Source of the DNA: Bacteroidota bacterium
GTDB lineage: Bacteria; Bacteroidota; Ignavibacteria; Ignavibacteriales; Melioribacteraceae
Length of the DNA: 8,749 nt
Direction: 5' to 3'
NCBI GenBank assembly: GCA_023453125.1
Contig: JAEXUB010000207.1
Location: 1-8,749, forward strand
Of this stretch, positions 6,023 to 8,749 are shown piece by piece. Numbering within the stretch: position 1 is the first letter of the stretch; the number at the start of each line of letters is the position of its first letter. Position numbers and translations under genes: made by a program. Below the pieces are notes generated by a model. It searched no databases and had not been told where the DNA came from. It was given only the letters and a program-made list of their open reading frames with translations.

Positions 6023-6223
6023 CTAAGGTTTTACTTTTTTTTGTGCTGTTTTATTTATTGCTTTCAGGAACGCCAATGCGAGTATTCCGAGTAAAATTGT
6101 AATAATTATGAATACTGCAAATGACCTAAGTATTACATCTTCAACCAATAAGCCTCTCTGGCTGAAATATATTATTGCCAGGAAGAAGGAAAGGAGGCCT
6201 ACGTTTAAGATTATTTTGTTCAT
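6023..6223 (-). CDS. Small two-helix membrane protein between flhG and fliA, function unknown
   Basis: This is a 66-residue protein I do not recognise. Two hydrophobic helices are plain, about residues 5-20 and 34-53, separated by a short polar loop (SQRGLLVEDV). The tail is basic (NKTAQKKVKP), which by the positive-inside rule puts both ends in the cytoplasm. The ATG at 6223-6221 has only a weak GGAC-type ribosome site. It begins 114 bases after flhG and ends 22 bases before fliA, on the same strand, so it is the first gene after the internal promoter candidate. Low-complexity hydrophobic ORFs of this size can be spurious. However, the regular helix-loop-helix pattern, its tidy spacing to fliA and the lack of any competing gene make it a likely real gene. 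Confidence 0.72.
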   Translation of the reverse strand: MNKIILNVGLLSFFLAIIYFSQRGLLVEDVILRSFAVFIIITILLGILALAFLKAINKTAQKKVKP

Positions 6224-6256
6224 TTGCGTCCAATTTTTTCTAATTATTTTTCAACT

Positions 6257-6265
6257 ATTATACCA
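6257..6265 (-). promoter_or_regulatory. Extended -10 promoter candidate for orf66-fliA
   Basis: On the minus strand TGGTATAAT is a perfect TATAAT with the TGn extension, inside the only sizeable gap of the window (6224-6337). Transcription would start near 6250, about 25 bases before the orf66 ATG. No good -35 box is found at 16-18 bases, which an extended -10 can tolerate. The remainder of the gap is AT-rich and I see no terminator hairpin, sigma-54 site or sigma-28 site in it. If used, it would give fliA and downstream genes a supply independent of flhA-flhF-flhG. Confidence 0.5.
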
Positions 6266-6337
6266 GTCCCGGCACAATAATTAGGTCTAAAATTGGCCTG
6301 TTTTTGCTCTATTTTTGGGGTTTTTAGATAAGTCGGG

Positions 6338-7171
6338 TTATTGCTTCTGGCGAATATTAGCCATTTGGGCGATTTCAACAATCTTCGAGGTCAGCGCTGT
6401 AATTTGCTTTGTGATTCTTGAATTGGGGTTCGCCTTTACAAGCAGTTTTTGAGCTATAATCGATTTTGTGATTTCCTGCGAAAACTGGACAGTGCCAAGG
6501 AACTCCAGCTTCTCATTCAGAAAATGCCCTGTCGCTGTTAGGAGATTCTGATAAGTCCTCTCCCCTTCCCCTTTATCGGATGCCTTGTTTACTATAACAA
6601 GTTTTTCCGAATTGCATTCCCTGCTCTTAAGGAATTTCAAGACTACATATGCATCCATTACCGCAGTCGGTTCCGGATTGGTTACCATCACGACAAAATC
6701 GGAAGAGGATAAAAGGCTTAAAAGATTTTCATTGGCTCCGGCAGCAGTATCAAGGAAAATATAATCGTAATTCTGTTCAATCTTATTAATCTGGCTGAAA
6801 AAGTAACGGACCAGCTCTCCTTTCTGCAATGGATATTCAACCTGCCCCGAATCTCCGAAAATGATGTGAAGGTTCGGTTCGTATTCGGTAATCAGGTCAT
6901 TCAAAAGCTCCCGCGATGAATAAAAATCTCCTATTGTCTTCTGCGCAATTATATTGAGCATAATGTCTACATTTGACAGGTTTGAATCGAGATCCACAAG
7001 AAGCACTTTTTTATTCTGGGCTGCAAGTGAATAGGCAATATTAAGGGCGAGCACTGTCTTTCCGGTGCCCCCCTTTCCTGATGCGAAGGCAAAGATTTTC
7101 CGGTTTCCCTTCTTTTCAGGAATTCCTCTTAGTTTCTGAAGTTCAATTACTCTGTCAATCTGCCCTATCAT
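6338..7171 (-). CDS. flhG: FlhG (MinD-like ATPase controlling flagellar number)
   Basis: This 277-residue MinD/ParA-type ATPase limits flagellar number and stimulates the GTPase FlhF. The deviant Walker A is SGKGGTGKT (31-39), with the signature lysine at 33. The switch region is VDLDSNLSNVDIML (59-72), and the Walker B segment is FLDTAAG (139-145). The N-terminal stretch before the P-loop (GQIDRVIELQKLRG, 3-16) matches the place where FlhG carries its FlhF-activating element. Length is normal for the family. A C-terminal amphipathic membrane-targeting helix is not obvious by eye. The ATG overlaps the flhF stop as ATGA, the usual flhF-flhG arrangement. MinD proper is excluded by this context and the N-terminal extension. 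Confidence 0.94.
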   Translation of the reverse strand: MIGQIDRVIELQKLRGIPEKKGNRKIFAFASGKGGTGKTVLALNIAYSLAAQNKKVLLVDLDSNLSNVDIMLNIIAQKTIGDFYSSRELLNDLITEYEPNLHIIFGDSGQVEYPLQKGELVRYFFSQINKIEQNYDYIFLDTAAGANENLLSLLSSSDFVVMVTNPEPTAVMDAYVVLKFLKSRECNSEKLVIVNKASDKGEGERTYQNLLTATGHFLNEKLEFLGTVQFSQEITKSIIAQKLLVKANPNSRITKQITALTSKIVEIAQMANIRQKQ

Positions 7172-8277
7172 TGCGATACTTTTCCTGTAAGGACCATTTT
7201 TGCGATAAAATCGGAATCAGCTGAAATAATATCGTCCGGTATAATCTGACCGTTCGTTAAAAAGGTAATTGGAGTATTAGTGGCTACTGATGTATTTAGA
7301 ATATTGCCGTAGGAAACTGCTTCGTCAATCTTTGTAAACATTATTGAGCTGTAATTAAACAGCCTGAAACGTTCTGCAACATCAATCAGGTTTTTGCTTG
7401 AACTGGTTGCGCTTAACACCAGAAATGAATCATGAGTACCTGCAGCGTCGAGAAATTCCTTGGTTTTTTCAAGATTTGAAAGATTCTTCTGGCTTCTGCC
7501 CGCCGTATCAATAAATATTATATCTTTTTTCTTTAATTTTTTAATCAGTTCGGGCATTTCCGAAGCCTCGTATGCAACCAGCAGTTCAATATCGCTTATT
7601 TCCGAGAAAGTCCTCAGCTGATCAATTGCGCCTAACCGGTATGTATCAATGGAAATAAGCCCCACATCCAGATTCTGAAGTATTTTCGAAATTACAGCAA
7701 GTTTTGCAATACAGGTTGTCTTTCCTACTCCGGTAGGCCCAACAAGGGATACTATCTTCGGCGTTCCCCTCTTTTTCAATTCGAATGCCGTTGTAGATAC
7801 GAGAGAGGCAATACTCGAAAGGACATAAGAATCTATGTTTTCAGGATTTAATACACTCTTATACTTCTTAAGCTGGTTAAGAATTACGGTAACAATCGAT
7901 TTCTGCACTTCCCTGTAGAGAAGCACATCCACAATTTCTTTTAATTCCTTTTCCAAAAAACTTTCAGCTTCCGGCTTTGGCGGCTTTTCCTGTTTAGGCA
8001 TTTCGCTAACCGCAGATACAGGAGAATTATAGATTTTCTCCGATAGTTTTTTAAGTTCGGCTTCAAATGAAGATTGCTTCTGCTCTTTCTGAACAGGAGC
8101 CGGCTCTTCCTTTGGCGCTATGCGGGAATCGATGCCTGCAACAATTTCGAACATCTTCTTTCTGTTTCCATCCTCAACAACCCTTGTGCTCAGAATGACT
8201 GCCTCGCTCCCAAGCTCTTCTTTCATCTGGGCAGTTGCATCTTTAAGGGTTGGCGCAATGAATTTTTTAATTTGCAT
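7168..8277 (-). CDS. flhF: FlhF, SRP-type GTPase for flagellar placement
   Basis: This 369-residue SRP-family GTPase fixes the site and start of flagellar assembly at the membrane. It has the three-part build of FlhF: an N-terminal B domain (about 1-50, beginning MQIKKFIAPTLKDATAQMKE) followed by a charged, Pro/Lys/Glu-rich linker (55-105), a helical N domain (about 107-170), and the G domain. G-domain motifs are GPTGVGKTT (180-188), IDTYRLGAIDQL (210-221), DTAGRS (257-262), TKID (315-318) and the closing TNGQIIPDDI (341-350). All nucleotide-binding residues appear intact. The ATG at 8277-8275 lies within the end of flhA (11-base overlap) with GAGG six bases upstream. The gene is followed directly by flhG. 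Confidence 0.97.
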   Translation of the reverse strand: MQIKKFIAPTLKDATAQMKEELGSEAVILSTRVVEDGNRKKMFEIVAGIDSRIAPKEEPAPVQKEQKQSSFEAELKKLSEKIYNSPVSAVSEMPKQEKPPKPEAESFLEKELKEIVDVLLYREVQKSIVTVILNQLKKYKSVLNPENIDSYVLSSIASLVSTTAFELKKRGTPKIVSLVGPTGVGKTTCIAKLAVISKILQNLDVGLISIDTYRLGAIDQLRTFSEISDIELLVAYEASEMPELIKKLKKKDIIFIDTAGRSQKNLSNLEKTKEFLDAAGTHDSFLVLSATSSSKNLIDVAERFRLFNYSSIMFTKIDEAVSYGNILNTSVATNTPITFLTNGQIIPDDIISADSDFIAKMVLTGKVSQ

Positions 8278-8749
8278 ATTCTACCTCAATCTTGTCTATG
8301 AACTCGATTTCTGTGCTTGATGGCAGTTCGGAGTAGGATAATATTGCTACATCGGGGAATGTTGAATTGATTAAACGATAGAAATATGGACGTATTGTAG
8401 CCGATGTAATAATTACCGGAATATAACCGAGTTCATTAAATACTCTTATTTTTCTCTCTATTTCGTCATTAAGTTCTTTCAGCGTGGCAGGACTTAATCC
8501 CAGTGTCTGAATAGCCTCCTTCTGACTCTGAAGCGCTTTTGTAATTGAAGACTCAATCTGGTCCCCGAGTACGCATGCGTGAATTATACCATTCTGGTCT
8601 TTATAGATATTGGCAATGGCATCTCCTATTGCGTGCCTTGAATACTCAGTAAGGACATCAACATTTTTCGTTACTTTTGAATAATCTACAAGTGATTCAA
8701 GTATCTGCACAAGGTCTTTAATTGGGATAAATTCTCTTAATAAGTTCTG
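8267..8749 (-). CDS. flhA: FlhA C-terminal cytoplasmic domain (gene cut by the window edge)
   Basis: The frame is open from the right edge and gives the last 160 residues of FlhA, the export-gate protein whose large cytoplasmic ring binds export chaperones and substrates. It starts QNLLREFIPIKDLVQILESL, the strongly conserved entry to the C-terminal part of the domain. It continues with LTEYSRHAIGDAI and the LNDEIERKIRVFNELGYIPVIITSATIRPYFYRLI segment and ends in the usual acidic-hydrophobic tail. Full FlhA is about 690 residues, so roughly three quarters of it lies outside the window. A GTG at 8710-8708 could be taken as a start, but the upstream codons are clearly FlhA. The stop overlaps flhF by 11 bases. 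Confidence 0.96.
   Translation of the reverse strand, partial: QNLLREFIPIKDLVQILESLVDYSKVTKNVDVLTEYSRHAIGDAIANIYKDQNGIIHACVLGDQIESSITKALQSQKEAIQTLGLSPATLKELNDEIERKIRVFNELGYIPVIITSATIRPYFYRLINSTFPDVAILSYSELPSSTEIEFIDKIEVEYAN
8284..8287 (-). promoter_or_regulatory. Ribosome binding site of flhF, inside flhA
   Basis: GAGG on the minus strand, within TTGAGGT, lies six bases upstream of the flhF ATG and inside the last codons of flhA. It fixes the flhF start despite the 11-base coding overlap. Confidence 0.7.

Noticed and set aside
6266..6337. Transcription terminator after flhG
   Set aside because: I found no GC-rich hairpin followed by a U-run on the coding strand; the T and A runs here are not preceded by a stable stem.
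6492..6497. TGGCAC, a possible sigma-54 -24 element, on the minus strand inside flhG
   Set aside because: The required TTGC/GC element at the fixed spacing is missing, and the site is deep in coding sequence far from any start.

Overview
The window is an uninterrupted stretch of a flagellar gene cluster. Every supported gene is on the minus strand, so it reads from the right edge to the left: flhA (C-terminal end only), flhF, flhG, a 66-residue membrane protein, fliA (sigma-28), two tandem HDOD genes, a GAF protein with a degenerate histidine-kinase core, a 234-residue single-pass membrane protein, flgF, flgG, and the first 19 codons of a secreted protein that is probably flgA. No tRNA, rRNA, mobile element, CRISPR array or clear terminator was seen.

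The organism is a flagellated bacterium with moderately low GC. FlhF plus FlhG implies control of flagellar position and number. A separate FlgF and FlgG rod pair, and a likely FlgA, fit a diderm with a P ring. Codon use, Lys/Asn-rich proteins and mostly modest Shine-Dalgarno sites would suit a member of the FCB/Ignavibacteria type, but this is a guess that the window cannot settle.

Layout. (1) 8749-6338 is the export and placement block flhA-flhF-flhG, with coding overlaps of 11 and 4 bases. (2) 6337-6224 is the only real intergenic gap (114 bases). It holds an extended -10 promoter candidate pointing into the next genes. (3) 6223-5371 carries orf66 and fliA. (4) 5378-2296 is a three-gene signalling block (HDOD, HDOD, GAF/pseudo-kinase), coupled to fliA by an 8-base overlap and internally by a 12-base gap and a TTGA overlap. 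(5) 2299-1595 encodes a signal-peptide/one-TM protein with YGP repeats and an HTH-like tail. (6) 1587-1 is the rod block flgF-flgG-(flgA). Apart from the one gap, spacing is a few bases to about 20, so a single polycistronic transcript, or two if the internal promoter is real, is the simplest reading.

The parts that deserve attention are a sigma-28 that seems to lack the whole region-3 helical domain, a kinase-like protein that has lost both its phospho-acceptor histidine and its ATP-binding signatures, and the packing of these with two paralogous HDOD proteins and an unrecognised membrane protein between fliA and the rod genes. Together they look like a dedicated, non-canonical flagellar regulatory or assembly-checkpoint module. 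That last statement is inference from context.
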